Positions 34,927 to 43,294 of a stretch of DNA of 64,000 bases are shown here, in pieces. Under the pieces are notes generated by a model. It was not told the DNA's origin. It was given only the letters and a program-made list of their open reading frames with translations, and ran no database searches. The DNA is from Vulcanimicrobiota bacterium (GTDB lineage: Bacteria > Vulcanimicrobiota > Vulcanimicrobiia > Vulcanimicrobiales > Vulcanimicrobiaceae): the NCBI GenBank assembly GCA_027452165.1, contig DAIDGX010000024.1, positions 1 through 64,000 on the forward strand. The letters are read 5' to 3'. Numbering within the stretch: position 1 is the first letter of the stretch; each line of letters starts with the position of its first letter. A program made the position numbers and the translations under genes.

Positions 34927-35760
34927 CGTACCAGCGAACGGGCGCGCGCGACTCCACCGGCGCTCGAAGACCTCGCGCAGGTGTGCCACGATCCGTGGCG
35001 CGGCCGTACTCGCACCCCAATCACGTTGATCCGGCTGTGAGAACGCTGCCGTCGCATTGGCAGAGCCGAGCCATGCACGCGTGCCGGCAAGCGCGAACTT
35101 CTCGTTTGCGTCGCACATGCGCACGCGGGCACCGTCCTGCACAAGCCGCTGCAATGCCGCGCGCTCGCGCTCGTTGTGCGCGCAATCGCGTGCGGCGACG
35201 AGCACGCGCGGCGCACGCCCGGCGCGCGCGAGCCGGTCGAGCGCACCAAAAACCGCGTTGCAGCATCCAAACGACTCGCTTTCGACGGCGACGTCCTGCC
35301 CGTTCGCGCTAAGCACCCCGGCCTCGTCCGCCAATGCGGGACGCTTGCTCGCGCTCACCGCATCGCGAGCTCCGGCCGGTACGCGCACGATCGTCTCGCC
35401 GGCACCCCCGGTCCAATTGCAATCGTCCAGATAACGGGCGGCACCGATGCGCAGTTCCTTCGTGTGCAGCGGCTGCGGATGCGCTGCGTCGGTATCGTCG
35501 AGTTCCGCGTCGGCGCCGGCACGCTGCAGGCGCGCGATCACCTCGGCATTGCAGCGTAGGACGCCGCCGCGCCCGTCGGCGTCGTAGGGCCGCCCTTCGA
35601 GGCGCACGCGCACGTGTGCTCCCCGTGCGGCGGCCGCGACAAGGGCGTCCTCCACGGCACCGGGGTGCAGCATATAGGCATCGAGAGCAATCTCGCGCGC
35701 GCCGCGCAACGCGCGCAGCACCGCACCGGTTGAAACAAGCGTCATCATACCGCGGTCCAT
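34918..35760 (-). CDS. Phospholipase D-like protein with an altered second HKD motif
   Basis: About 280 residues, with two PLD-type halves. The first half has LHTKELRIG (H-x-K kept) after a beta-strand. The second has ANEKFALAG where the His is replaced by Asn, followed by GSANATAAF, the conserved GSAN part. One half-motif is therefore incomplete, so catalysis by the classic two-His mechanism is doubtful. An upstream open frame to 35877 would add a signal-like sequence (VGLVVVGVAIGCSLFPSR) but overlaps the divergent ubiE start; I prefer ATG 35760. Could be a non-enzymatic or altered-specificity family member. Confidence 0.65.
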   Translation of the reverse strand: MDRGMMTLVSTGAVLRALRGAREIALDAYMLHPGAVEDALVAAAARGAHVRVRLEGRPYDADGRGGVLRCNAEVIARLQRAGADAELDDTDAAHPQPLHTKELRIGAARYLDDCNWTGGAGETIVRVPAGARDAVSASKRPALADEAGVLSANGQDVAVESESFGCCNAVFGALDRLARAGRAPRVLVAARDCAHNERERAALQRLVQDGARVRMCDANEKFALAGTRAWLGSANATAAFSQPDQRDWGASTAAPRIVAHLREVFERRWSRARPFAGTLG

Positions 35761-35830
35761 CCCGACAAAGGTCGTGCACGGCAAGCAACCGGAGGAGAGC
35801 ACCGCACGGCTTGGAAAGAGCGAACACCCG

Positions 35831-36571
35831 ATGGCCACCCCGACCACCACCAGCCCAACCGCCGGCGACAAAGGCACCTTCGTGCGCGAGATGTTCGCGC
35901 GGATCGCGCCGCGCTACGACGCGGCCAATCGCGTGCTCACCGCCGGCATGGACGAGCGCTGGCGCAGGCGCGCGATCGCCTTGCTCGCACCGCCCGCGGG
36001 CGGTGCGATCGTCGATCTGTGTTGCGGCACGGGCGATGTGGTCTTCCATCTCCTGCGCACCGACCCGTCGCTTGCGGTGACGGGCGTCGATTTTTGCGCA
36101 CCGATGCTGGACGGCGCGCGCGCACGCGCGCCGAGAGAGGCGCGCGGCAGCGCAACCTTTGTGGAGGGCGACGTGATGGCGCTGCCTTTCGCCGACAACA
36201 GCTTCGACGGCGCTACGATGGGCTTTAGTTTGCGCAACGTGGTCGATATCGATCAGGTGCTGCGTGAGGTTCTGCGCGTGCTCAAACCCGGCGCGCGATT
36301 CGTAAACCTCGATGTGAGCAAGGCGCCAAACAAACTGTGGAAGCGCACATTCGACCTGTACTTTTACCGCGTCGTTCCTTGGATCGGCGGCATCGTCGGC
36401 GGCTCGAAACAAGCATACAGCTACCTGCCGAGCTCGCTTACCAACCATCCCAACGCCGAGGCTCTGCGCGAGAAATTCGCGCGCGCCGGCTTCGCCGATG
36501 CCGGCTTCGAGCGGATCATGGGTGGCACGATCGCCGCGCATTACGGAACCAAGCCGGGAGCTCGTGCGTGA
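35831..36571 (+). CDS. ubiE: Demethylmenaquinone methyltransferase (UbiE/MenG)
   Basis: SAM-dependent C-methylation of demethylmenaquinol (or the ubiquinone precursor), last step of quinone synthesis. The 246-residue protein has the family start REMFARIAPRYDAANRVLTAGMDERWR, motif I VDLCCGTGDVVFHL, and MGFSLRNVVDIDQVLREVLRVLKPG, and FVNLDVSKAPN. Start ATG 35831. Immediately followed by the polyprenyl diphosphate synthase gene with a 4-base GTGA overlap, which places both in quinone biosynthesis. Confidence 0.94.
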   Translation: MATPTTTSPTAGDKGTFVREMFARIAPRYDAANRVLTAGMDERWRRRAIALLAPPAGGAIVDLCCGTGDVVFHLLRTDPSLAVTGVDFCAPMLDGARARAPREARGSATFVEGDVMALPFADNSFDGATMGFSLRNVVDIDQVLREVLRVLKPGARFVNLDVSKAPNKLWKRTFDLYFYRVVPWIGGIVGGSKQAYSYLPSSLTNHPNAEALREKFARAGFADAGFERIMGGTIAAHYGTKPGARA

Positions 36572-37524
36572 TCGACGCGCTTCGCCCCGGGGAATCAAAC
36601 CTGTACGAACTCGTCGAGGATTTCTTCCGCTCGACGTTCTCGACCGATAACGCGCTCATCACCGAAGCCGTGCGGCGCATGCTCGCGGCGGGCGGCAAAC
36701 GCCTGCGCCCGCGGATGACCTTGCTCGGCGCAAGCGCCTGCGGGGGCGATCCGGTGCAACACCTGCCGCTTGCGGCCTACATGGAGTTGATCCACGTCGC
36801 GACGCTCATTCACGATGACGTCGTGGACAACGCGCAGACACGCCGCGGCGTCAACGCAACCGCCGTCGATTTCGGCAATCGCGTGAGCGTGCTCGCGGGA
36901 GACTATCTCTTCGCGTGGATCTTCAAAAACGTGACCGCGAACTACCCGCACCCCGTGCCGCACATCCTTTCGGCAACGCTCGCCGCGATCTGTGACGGCG
37001 AGGTTCTGCAGTTGCGCGCGCTCGGCGATCTCGAAACGACGCTCGAGGCGTATATCGAAACCGCGCGCAAGAAGACCGCAACGCTCTTCGCCGCGTCGGC
37101 TCAATGCGGCGCGATCATGGGCGGCGGAACGCCCGAAGAGATCGAAGCGCTGCGCGCCTATGGCGACGCGTACGGCATCGCGTTCCAAATGGCAGACGAT
37201 TTGCTCGATCTCGAAGCCGACGAGCGCACGATCGGCAAGCCCGTCGGCAACGATCTCACCGAACGCAAGATGACGATCCCGCTGATCCTCGCGCTCGCAC
37301 GCGGCAGCGAGGCATTTCGCGATGAGGTGATGCGGCTGTACGCCGCGGATGATACCGGCGACATCGGAGCCGTCGTCGCCGGCATCGGCAAAGCAGGCGG
37401 CCTCGACGCGACGCGCGCGGAGATCCATCGTTATGCCGAATACGCCCACGACGCGCTGAAGCCATTACGGCCCGGCGCGGCGAAAGATGAGTTGCAACGC
37501 CTTGCCGACACCCTCGTCGGCTGA
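36568..37524 (+). CDS. Polyprenyl diphosphate synthase (quinone side-chain)
   Basis: All-trans polyprenyl synthetase of 318 residues that builds the isoprenoid tail of menaquinone. First aspartate-rich motif LIHDDVVDNAQTRRG, second motif QMADDLLDLEAD, plus GGKRLRPRMTL for pyrophosphate binding. Start GTG 36568 overlaps the ubiE stop; GGGAG lies upstream at suitable spacing. Residues around the first motif decide chain length but cannot be read with confidence. Its position after ubiE and before tatA places it in the respiratory block. Confidence 0.94.
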   Translation: MIDALRPGESNLYELVEDFFRSTFSTDNALITEAVRRMLAAGGKRLRPRMTLLGASACGGDPVQHLPLAAYMELIHVATLIHDDVVDNAQTRRGVNATAVDFGNRVSVLAGDYLFAWIFKNVTANYPHPVPHILSATLAAICDGEVLQLRALGDLETTLEAYIETARKKTATLFAASAQCGAIMGGGTPEEIEALRAYGDAYGIAFQMADDLLDLEADERTIGKPVGNDLTERKMTIPLILALARGSEAFRDEVMRLYAADDTGDIGAVVAGIGKAGGLDATRAEIHRYAEYAHDALKPLRPGAAKDELQRLADTLVG

Positions 37525-37546
37525 CGCGCGAAGGAGAGACCACCCC

Positions 37547-37801
37547 ATGTTGCACCCCGTTCTCGCATTTATCGACGCGCCGATTTTGATCGGTATCGTC
37601 GTTCTCGGCGCGCTGCTCTTCGGCGCCGATAAATTACCCAAGCTCGCCCGCAGCGCCGGACAAGCGAAAAAAGAGTTTATGATGGGGCAGATCGAGGCCG
37701 ATGAAGCCGCCGCGCAAGCGCGCGAAGAAGCGCGCCGCCGCGTCGAAGCGTCGCCGGCCGAGCCCGGAAGCGCCGAAGGGAAGGATACGCCGAGCGCCTA
37801 G
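37547..37801 (+). CDS. tatA: Twin-arginine translocase subunit TatA
   Basis: An 84-residue protein: a short N-terminal membrane helix (PILIGIVVLGALLF), the FGADKLPKLARS hinge and amphipathic helix typical of TatA/E, then a charged Glu/Ala tail. ATG 37547 is preceded by GAAGGAGAG. TatA forms the pore with TatC, encoded next. A separate TatB was not seen, so this could be the bifunctional form. The nearby Rieske protein carries a Tat signal. Confidence 0.93.
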   Translation: MLHPVLAFIDAPILIGIVVLGALLFGADKLPKLARSAGQAKKEFMMGQIEADEAAAQAREEARRRVEASPAEPGSAEGKDTPSA

Positions 37802-37807
37802 CCTCCC

Positions 37808-38551
37808 ATGAGCGATGCCTGGGATCAAAAGGAAATGCCCTTCACGGAGCACCTTCGGGAGCTCCGTGCGCGTCTCTTGGTGGCGATCGCCACGGTAGGC
37901 CTGGTGGCCGTCATCCTCTTTTGGCCCTCGCAGTTCGCCATCATGTGGATGGTCCACACCTACTTTCACGGGATCACGCTGCACGCGTTTAGCCCGGCCG
38001 ACGTGATCTTCACCGAGTTCAAGTTCTCGTTGATCGGCGGGCTCGTCTTTGGGCTCCCGATGGTCTTCTACCAGATATGGATGTTCGTGGTCCCGGCGGT
38101 ACACCCGCGCACGCGCCGCATGGTGTACGGCTTCATCGCGCCGTCGTTTCTCTTGGCCTGCGCGGGCATCGCGTTCGCACACTTCCTTGTGATCCCGCAC
38201 GTGGTCGCGGCGCTGCTGGCGATCACCGATGCCGTCGCGACGCCGACCTTCGGGGTCGGGCAGACGATCGGCTTCTTGCTGATCCTGCTCGCGCTCTTTG
38301 CCCTGATTTTCCAGACGCCGGTCGTGCTGGTGGGCCTCGCGCGCCTCGGAATCGTCAGCGGTGCATGGCTTGCCCGCTACCGCCGCCACGCGCTCTTCGC
38401 CATGGCCGTTGCCGCCGGCATCGCCGCCCCCGACGGCAACCCGCTCACGATGGCGTTGCTCGCCGCCCCGATGTACGTGCTCTACGAAGCCTCCATCTGG
38501 ATCGTGCTCGTGCTTGAGAAGTCGTGGCGACGAACGGATCAAACGGCCTAG
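37808..38551 (+). CDS. tatC: Twin-arginine translocase subunit TatC
   Basis: The core receptor of the Tat system, 247 residues with six helices. The family's N-terminal motif MPFTEHLRELRARLLVA is present, as is the periplasmic loop Phe/Pro patch (FSPADVIFTEFKFSLIGGL) with the conserved Glu, and the VYGFIAPSFLLACAGIAFAHF segment. It recognises RR-signal peptides such as that of the Rieske protein downstream. Six bases after tatA. Confidence 0.95.
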   Translation: MSDAWDQKEMPFTEHLRELRARLLVAIATVGLVAVILFWPSQFAIMWMVHTYFHGITLHAFSPADVIFTEFKFSLIGGLVFGLPMVFYQIWMFVVPAVHPRTRRMVYGFIAPSFLLACAGIAFAHFLVIPHVVAALLAITDAVATPTFGVGQTIGFLLILLALFALIFQTPVVLVGLARLGIVSGAWLARYRRHALFAMAVAAGIAAPDGNPLTMALLAAPMYVLYEASIWIVLVLEKSWRRTDQTA

Positions 38552-38561
38552 GCTCGTACTT

Positions 38562-39950
38562 GTGACCGCGATTCGCACCACGTACGAAGAGTTTATCCGC
38601 ACGTTTGGCAACGTGCTCTTCGCGGTGCTCCTCTTCGTCGTGTGGGGCATCTTCACGATGATCGGCGTCATCGTCGATCAAGGCAAAGACCCGAGTGTCT
38701 ACTATGCGGCGTATCCGGCAGCGATCGCGCGCGCCATCCTTCGCCTGGGCTTCGACAACATCTACCACTCGCCGTGGTACATCGGCATCATCGGGCTGAT
38801 CCTGATCTCGCTCACGGTCTGCACCTTCAAACGGGTGATCCCCGCGCGGCTACCGCCACTGCGTCCGGTGAAGATCGAGAAGATTCCATTGCACGCGCAG
38901 ATCGATCTGCGTGGCGAGGAGTCCGACGTGCGCGCGCGCGTCGAGCGTTTCTTCGCGTCGCGCGGATGGAGCGTGCGTAAGCGCGAGTTCGACGGCGTTG
39001 AATGGAGCTTCGCCGACAAACACAATTGGGCGCGGCGCGGCGTGCTGATCGCCCACCTCGGTTTCGTGATCATTGCCGCCGGAACCACACTCTATTGGGC
39101 CAAGGGATTCTCGGGCGATGCCGCCGTCGTCACCGGACAAGCCGTAGAGATTCCGCAGACGCACGCGATCATCAAGCTCGACAATTTTCGCTACACGATC
39201 AAGCCGATTCTCACGAAAAGCGGCATGGTGTACCAGCCCATCGACTACGTCTCGCACGTTACGGTGACTGGTAAGAGCGGCATTGCACGCCCGATGACGG
39301 TGCGCGTGAATCATCCGATCGACGTGAACGGCACGCTGTACTATCAAGCAAGCTACGGCTTCGCGATGCAGTTTGCGCTGCGTCACGACGGCAAGCCCGT
39401 TCCCGGATTGCAGGACGTGCTCCTGAAAGAGGGCGAGCACGTCGATATTCCGGGCACGCAGAAGACGCTCGTGTACGACCGATTCGTGCCGACGATCGAC
39501 AAGACGACCGGCATGCCGGCGCCCGATCCACGCGTGAGCAATCCGGGCGTGATCCTGACGCTCGACCAAGCGGGTACCGCAGGCGCAAGCGCGCTCGTCG
39601 CCCTGCGCGAACCGACCGATCTTGGCGAAGGCTGGAGCGTGCTGCCGCAGCGCTACATCCTCTACAGCGGCTTCGAGTACCGCTACGATCCCGGTATTCC
39701 GCTCGTGGGAATCGGCGCGCTCGTGCTGCTTTGCGGACTGATCATCTCGTTCTACTTCCTGCCGGCGCGGCTCTACGCACGCATCGATGCGCGCGGCGAT
39801 GGGCGCGGCTGCACGATCGGACTCGCAGCCACGACGGTAAAAGGGTACGATCTCTTCGAGACGCAGTTCCAAGCGCTCGTCGAAGAGCTACGCTCGTCGC
39901 TCGAACCACCGGGACCAAGCACCACTTTTCGGCCCGCGGAGGCGCATTAG
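38562..39950 (+). CDS. resB: Cytochrome c biogenesis protein ResB
   Basis: Part of the system II (Ccs) heme-attachment machine with CcsA. The 462-residue protein has three N-terminal helices (NVLFAVLLFVVWGIFTMIGV; IGIIGLILISLTVCTF; GVLIAHLGFVIIAAGTT), a large periplasmic beta-rich domain, and a last helix near the C-terminus (GIGALVLLCGLIISFYF). Start GTG 38562, as the frame further upstream runs antiparallel to the tatC end only as a shadow. Directly followed by ccsA with no gap. Supplies maturation of the cytochrome c domain encoded at 41736. Confidence 0.92.
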   Translation: MTAIRTTYEEFIRTFGNVLFAVLLFVVWGIFTMIGVIVDQGKDPSVYYAAYPAAIARAILRLGFDNIYHSPWYIGIIGLILISLTVCTFKRVIPARLPPLRPVKIEKIPLHAQIDLRGEESDVRARVERFFASRGWSVRKREFDGVEWSFADKHNWARRGVLIAHLGFVIIAAGTTLYWAKGFSGDAAVVTGQAVEIPQTHAIIKLDNFRYTIKPILTKSGMVYQPIDYVSHVTVTGKSGIARPMTVRVNHPIDVNGTLYYQASYGFAMQFALRHDGKPVPGLQDVLLKEGEHVDIPGTQKTLVYDRFVPTIDKTTGMPAPDPRVSNPGVILTLDQAGTAGASALVALREPTDLGEGWSVLPQRYILYSGFEYRYDPGIPLVGIGALVLLCGLIISFYFLPARLYARIDARGDGRGCTIGLAATTVKGYDLFETQFQALVEELRSSLEPPGPSTTFRPAEAH

Positions 39951-40904
39951 ATGAACGGACACCTTCAAGCAGACGAACTGCTGATGATCGTATCGATTGC
40001 ATGCTACATCATCGGCGCGCTCGCCTTGCTCGTCTATTTCTTCTCGCGCGAGGTATGGCTGCGCAACCTCGGCGCACCGCTCGCCATCGTCGGATGCGTC
40101 GCACAGTTCGCGCAACTCGTGGTTCGCTACGAACTCACCGGCGTGTGGCCGCTGCTCAACCTCTACGGCTCGCTCTCGCTCTTTGCCGCGATGTCGGTCG
40201 GTATTTTCATCGTCTTTGCGATTCGATACAAAGCCTGGTACGCGGGCGGCTTCGTGCTTGCGCTCGCTGCGATCTCGCTTGCGTACGGCGTCACGTGGAA
40301 CGAAGGCACGATGCCGCCGGTACCTTCGCTGCAGTCGTACTGGGCGAAGATTCACGTACCGATCGTCGTCTCGTCGTACGCGGCGTTCCTCGTAGCCTTC
40401 GTCTTCTCGATTATCTTCCTCGTGAAGTACTACGCCGAGAAGCGTATCGCGCGCGAAACGAACGTCGCGTCGCACGCCGCGCTCGCGGACGACGACCTCG
40501 GCGAACAGAGGATCTCCGTACGCGGTGAGACGCCCGCGATCGAAGCGGCGGCCGCGGCCGGCAGTCCGCTCGCACAGTGGCTCGCGTCGCTGCCCACGCT
40601 CTCGCAACTCGACGTGATCGTCTATCGGGCGATCGCGATCGGCCTTCCCCTGATCTCGCTCGGGATCATCACCGGCGCCGCTTGGGCAAAGGAGGCCTGG
40701 GGCGCCTACTGGCAATGGGATCCCAAAGAGACCGCCGCGCTCGCCACCTGGATCGTGTACCTGGCCTACATGCACCTGCATACGCGTAACGCCTGGCGGG
40801 GGCTGCGCACCAACTGGGTGAGCGTGCTCGGGTTTGGGATTGTCGTTTTCACCTATCTGGGCGTCAATATCTGGATTAGCGGCCTCCACAGCTACAAGAT
40901 GTAA
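39951..40904 (+). CDS. ccsA: Cytochrome c biogenesis protein CcsA (CcsB/ResC-type)
   Basis: Heme-handling membrane protein of 317 residues with about eight helices. The tryptophan-rich WWD-type segment is EAWGAYWQWDPKETAALATW, next to helices with conserved His (IHVPIVVSSYA, YMHLHTRN). With ResB it exports heme and attaches it to CXXCH sites. ATG follows the resB stop directly (TAGATG). Downstream are 114 bases with a promoter and a hairpin. Confidence 0.94.
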   Translation: MNGHLQADELLMIVSIACYIIGALALLVYFFSREVWLRNLGAPLAIVGCVAQFAQLVVRYELTGVWPLLNLYGSLSLFAAMSVGIFIVFAIRYKAWYAGGFVLALAAISLAYGVTWNEGTMPPVPSLQSYWAKIHVPIVVSSYAAFLVAFVFSIIFLVKYYAEKRIARETNVASHAALADDDLGEQRISVRGETPAIEAAAAAGSPLAQWLASLPTLSQLDVIVYRAIAIGLPLISLGIITGAAWAKEAWGAYWQWDPKETAALATWIVYLAYMHLHTRNAWRGLRTNWVSVLGFGIVVFTYLGVNIWISGLHSYKM

Positions 40905-40921
40905 CGGCCTGACTTTCCGCG

Positions 40922-40951
40922 TTGCCTTCCGGAAGAGGGCGACCGTACAAT
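40922..40951 (+). promoter_or_regulatory. Probable sigma70 promoter of the Rieske-cytochrome b operon
   Basis: TTGCCT (40922-40927) and TACAAT (40946-40951) are 18 bases apart, in the gap between ccsA and the Rieske gene. Transcription would start near 40958, about 60 bases before the TTG start. A palindrome (CTTCCGGAAG) overlaps the -35 box and spacer. This suggests the bc complex has its own promoter in addition to read-through. Confidence 0.5.
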
Positions 40952-40967
40952 CCGTGGGGAATGGGCT

Positions 40968-40987
40968 CTAGCGGGCTAGTCCGCTAG
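40968..40987 (+). promoter_or_regulatory. Leader hairpin upstream of the Rieske gene
   Basis: CTAGCGG and CCGCTAG form a perfect 7-bp stem around the loop GCTAGT, starting about ten bases after the predicted transcription start. It could be an operator, an attenuator or a stabilising 5' hairpin. The loop repeats part of the arm (GCTAG), so alternative pairings are possible. Confidence 0.4.
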
Positions 40988-41018
40988 TCCTACATCACCC
41001 TTCCGGAGAGTGTGAGAG

Positions 41019-41717
41019 TTGTCCAAACATGCTGAGGGCGCTACTGAAGGCGCCCAGCGTAAGATTTCCAGTGCCTACGACGATCCGGGCACGGCCGAAG
41101 AGATCAGCCGCCGGACGTTCATGGCCAATGCAACCCTAGTCATCGGCGGCGTCATCGGACTCGGCTTGGCCATTCCGATCGTCGGCTCGCTGATCCCCGC
41201 GGGTTCCACCGCGAAGGGGCGTTGGGCGCCGCTGACGCAAGGCGAGTTCAACGATCTCCAAACCGCAACCGCGAAGCCCGTGAAGCTCGAGTTTACGCTC
41301 AAGAGCAAGGATTCGTATCTTCCCGAACAGGCGAGCGGCGAATACGTGTGGGGCATCAAGGTCAAGAGCGCCGACGCGTTCATGAAAGATCGCCTCACCG
41401 CAGAGGGTACGCCGGAGTTCACGAAGCCGACGCTTCCGTACGCCGACGGCGAGTACGACATCGTCAACATGAACTTCGTCATCCTGAGCTCGATCTGTCC
41501 GCACTTGGGATGCCGTCCGCAATGGAACACGGACGTCAATCGCTTCCAGTGTCCGTGCCACGGCTCGCAGTTCGATCTCGATGGCAATCACCTGGCCGGT
41601 CCGGCGCCGCGCGGTATGGATCCGCTCCCGCTGCGCGAGCAGAGCGGTGTCGCCGAGGTGATGTGGATTCGCTACCAGACGTCGATCCCCGATCGCGTAA
41701 TCGTCTCGTACTCGTAA
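41019..41717 (+). CDS. Rieske iron-sulfur protein of a cytochrome bc-type complex
   Basis: Carries electrons from quinol to cytochrome c on the outside of the membrane. The 232-residue protein has an N-terminal Tat-type motif ISRRTFMANATLVIGGVIG and the [2Fe-2S] ligands SSICPHLGCRP (near 159) and FQCPCHGSQFD (near 178) with the two extra disulfide Cys typical of high-potential Rieske proteins. Start is TTG at 41019, preceded by GGAGAG and GTGAGAG. Its RR signal fits with the tatA-tatC genes upstream. Next gene is the cytochrome b/c fusion. Confidence 0.95.
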   Translation: MSKHAEGATEGAQRKISSAYDDPGTAEEISRRTFMANATLVIGGVIGLGLAIPIVGSLIPAGSTAKGRWAPLTQGEFNDLQTATAKPVKLEFTLKSKDSYLPEQASGEYVWGIKVKSADAFMKDRLTAEGTPEFTKPTLPYADGEYDIVNMNFVILSSICPHLGCRPQWNTDVNRFQCPCHGSQFDLDGNHLAGPAPRGMDPLPLREQSGVAEVMWIRYQTSIPDRVIVSYS

Positions 41718-41735
41718 AGAAGGACTCGTTACACG

Positions 41736-43193
41736 ATGCTCAACTGGATTGAGTCCCGCACCGGCTTCGTCTCGATGGCGAAGGACTTCCTAACCGAGGA
41801 TATTCCGGGCGGCGCAAGTTACTGGTACGTTTTCGGCAGCGCGACGATGTTTGCGATGATCATGCAGATCGTCACAGGCATCTTCCTGACGTTCTTCTAC
41901 GCACCGTCGGCCGCGACGGCGTGGGAATCGACGCGCGCGATCTACCTGAATCCGTTCACGCACCTGCTGCTGTCGATTCACTATTGGGGCGCAAGCGCGA
42001 TGATCGCGCTCGTCTTCTTGCACCTGCTGCAAGTGCTGATCTGGGGCGCCTACAAATCGCCGCGTGAAGTACAGTGGATCGTCGGCGTGCTGCTCTTGCT
42101 CGTCACGCTCGTGCTCGGCCTCACCGGCTACCTGTTGCCGTGGGACATGGATGCGTACTTCGCATCGCAAGTTTCGCTCAACATCGCCGCGCTGCCGCCC
42201 GGCGGCGCCATCCTGCAGTTGATCGCTCAGGGCGGCCCGACGATGGGCACGAACACGATCAACCGCTTCTTCGGCCTGCACGTATGGCTGATGCCCGCGG
42301 CGCTGGTTCTGCTCGTCGGCGCGCACCTCGCGATCTTCCGTCACAACGGACCCGCGGGACCGGTTGCCGAGGATCCGCGCAAACTCAAGCCGGGGCGCTT
42401 CTGGCCGGATCAGATGTTCATGGACGGCTTCGTCTCGCTCGTCGTCTTCCTGATCATCCTCGCGCTCGCACACTTCGCGCCCCCATTCCTCGATCAGAAG
42501 GCCGACCCGACCAACGGCGCCTTCATCCCGTACCCGGCATGGTACTTCTTGTCGCTCTTCGGTCTGCTCAACCTCGTGCCGATCTTCCTCGGCAACGGGC
42601 CCTTCCCCGAGCTGCTCGCGGCGATCGTCGTGCCGACGATCTTCTTGCTCGTCGTCATCGCGATTCCGTGGATCGATCGCAGCACCACGCGTTCGTTCGC
42701 GGCGCGTAAGGGCATCTTGTGGAGCACGTTCCTCATCGTCGCGATCATCGTCGGACTCTCGATCTACGCGCAGATGGGTATTCAAGCCAAACAGGCCGCC
42801 GGGCCACCTTCGGAGACCGAGGCGCAGATTCTCGCGGCCGCACCCGCGGCGGCGGCAACGACCTCGGGCGCGAGCGACACGGGCCTGGCAAACGGCCAAA
42901 AGGTCTTCTCGCAAAACTGCTCGAGCTGCCACGGCGCGAGCGGCCAGGGTCAGCCGAGCGTGGCTCCGCCGCTCGCCGGCAACCCGTTCGTGACCGGCGA
43001 CCCGAAAGCGGTCGTCGGCGTGCTGCTCAACGGCCTGCACGGCCAAACGATCATGGGGCAAACCTTCGCGGCGCAGATGCCCGCATGGAAGGGTCAGCTC
43101 TCGAACCAAGACATCGCGGACGTGATCACCTACATCCGCGGCGGCCTCGGTAGCAACAAAGCCTCGGCCGTGAAAGTCTCCGACATCAAGTAA
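41736..43193 (+). CDS. Cytochrome b fused to a C-terminal cytochrome c domain
   Basis: Quinol-oxidising membrane subunit of 485 residues. The N-terminal part is b6-like with two heme-binding helices (HYWGASAMIALVFLHLLQVL; FFGLHVWLMPAALVLLVGAH). A subunit IV-like part follows (about 215-340) whose Qo-site motif reads PAWY (IPYPAWYFLSLF) in place of the usual PEWY. After a last helix and an Ala-rich linker, a single-heme cytochrome c follows with NCSSCHGASGQG (about 394) and an axial Met candidate in AAQMPAW. So b6, subunit IV and cytochrome c are one polypeptide. The heme c needs the ResB/CcsA machine encoded upstream. It ends 24 bases before a terminator. Confidence 0.94.
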   Translation: MLNWIESRTGFVSMAKDFLTEDIPGGASYWYVFGSATMFAMIMQIVTGIFLTFFYAPSAATAWESTRAIYLNPFTHLLLSIHYWGASAMIALVFLHLLQVLIWGAYKSPREVQWIVGVLLLLVTLVLGLTGYLLPWDMDAYFASQVSLNIAALPPGGAILQLIAQGGPTMGTNTINRFFGLHVWLMPAALVLLVGAHLAIFRHNGPAGPVAEDPRKLKPGRFWPDQMFMDGFVSLVVFLIILALAHFAPPFLDQKADPTNGAFIPYPAWYFLSLFGLLNLVPIFLGNGPFPELLAAIVVPTIFLLVVIAIPWIDRSTTRSFAARKGILWSTFLIVAIIVGLSIYAQMGIQAKQAAGPPSETEAQILAAAPAAAATTSGASDTGLANGQKVFSQNCSSCHGASGQGQPSVAPPLAGNPFVTGDPKAVVGVLLNGLHGQTIMGQTFAAQMPAWKGQLSNQDIADVITYIRGGLGSNKASAVKVSDIK

Positions 43194-43216
43194 CGGCGGA
43201 GCGACTCTCCGGACAA

Positions 43217-43250
43217 CGAACGGGGCGGTGCGTATGCACCGCCCCGTTCG
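43217..43250. terminator. Perfect GC-rich hairpin terminator between convergent genes
   Basis: CGAACGGGGCGGTGC and its exact complement GCACCGCCCCGTTCG flank a four-base loop (GTAT), a 15-bp stem without mismatches. It lies between the end of the cytochrome b/c gene and the end of the convergent glycosyltransferase. There is no T-run, as is common in GC-rich genomes, so it may serve both strands. Confidence 0.75.
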
Positions 43251-43294
43251 CTTACGTGCTGCAACGGCATCCGGCTACGTCGAGCCGATATCTG

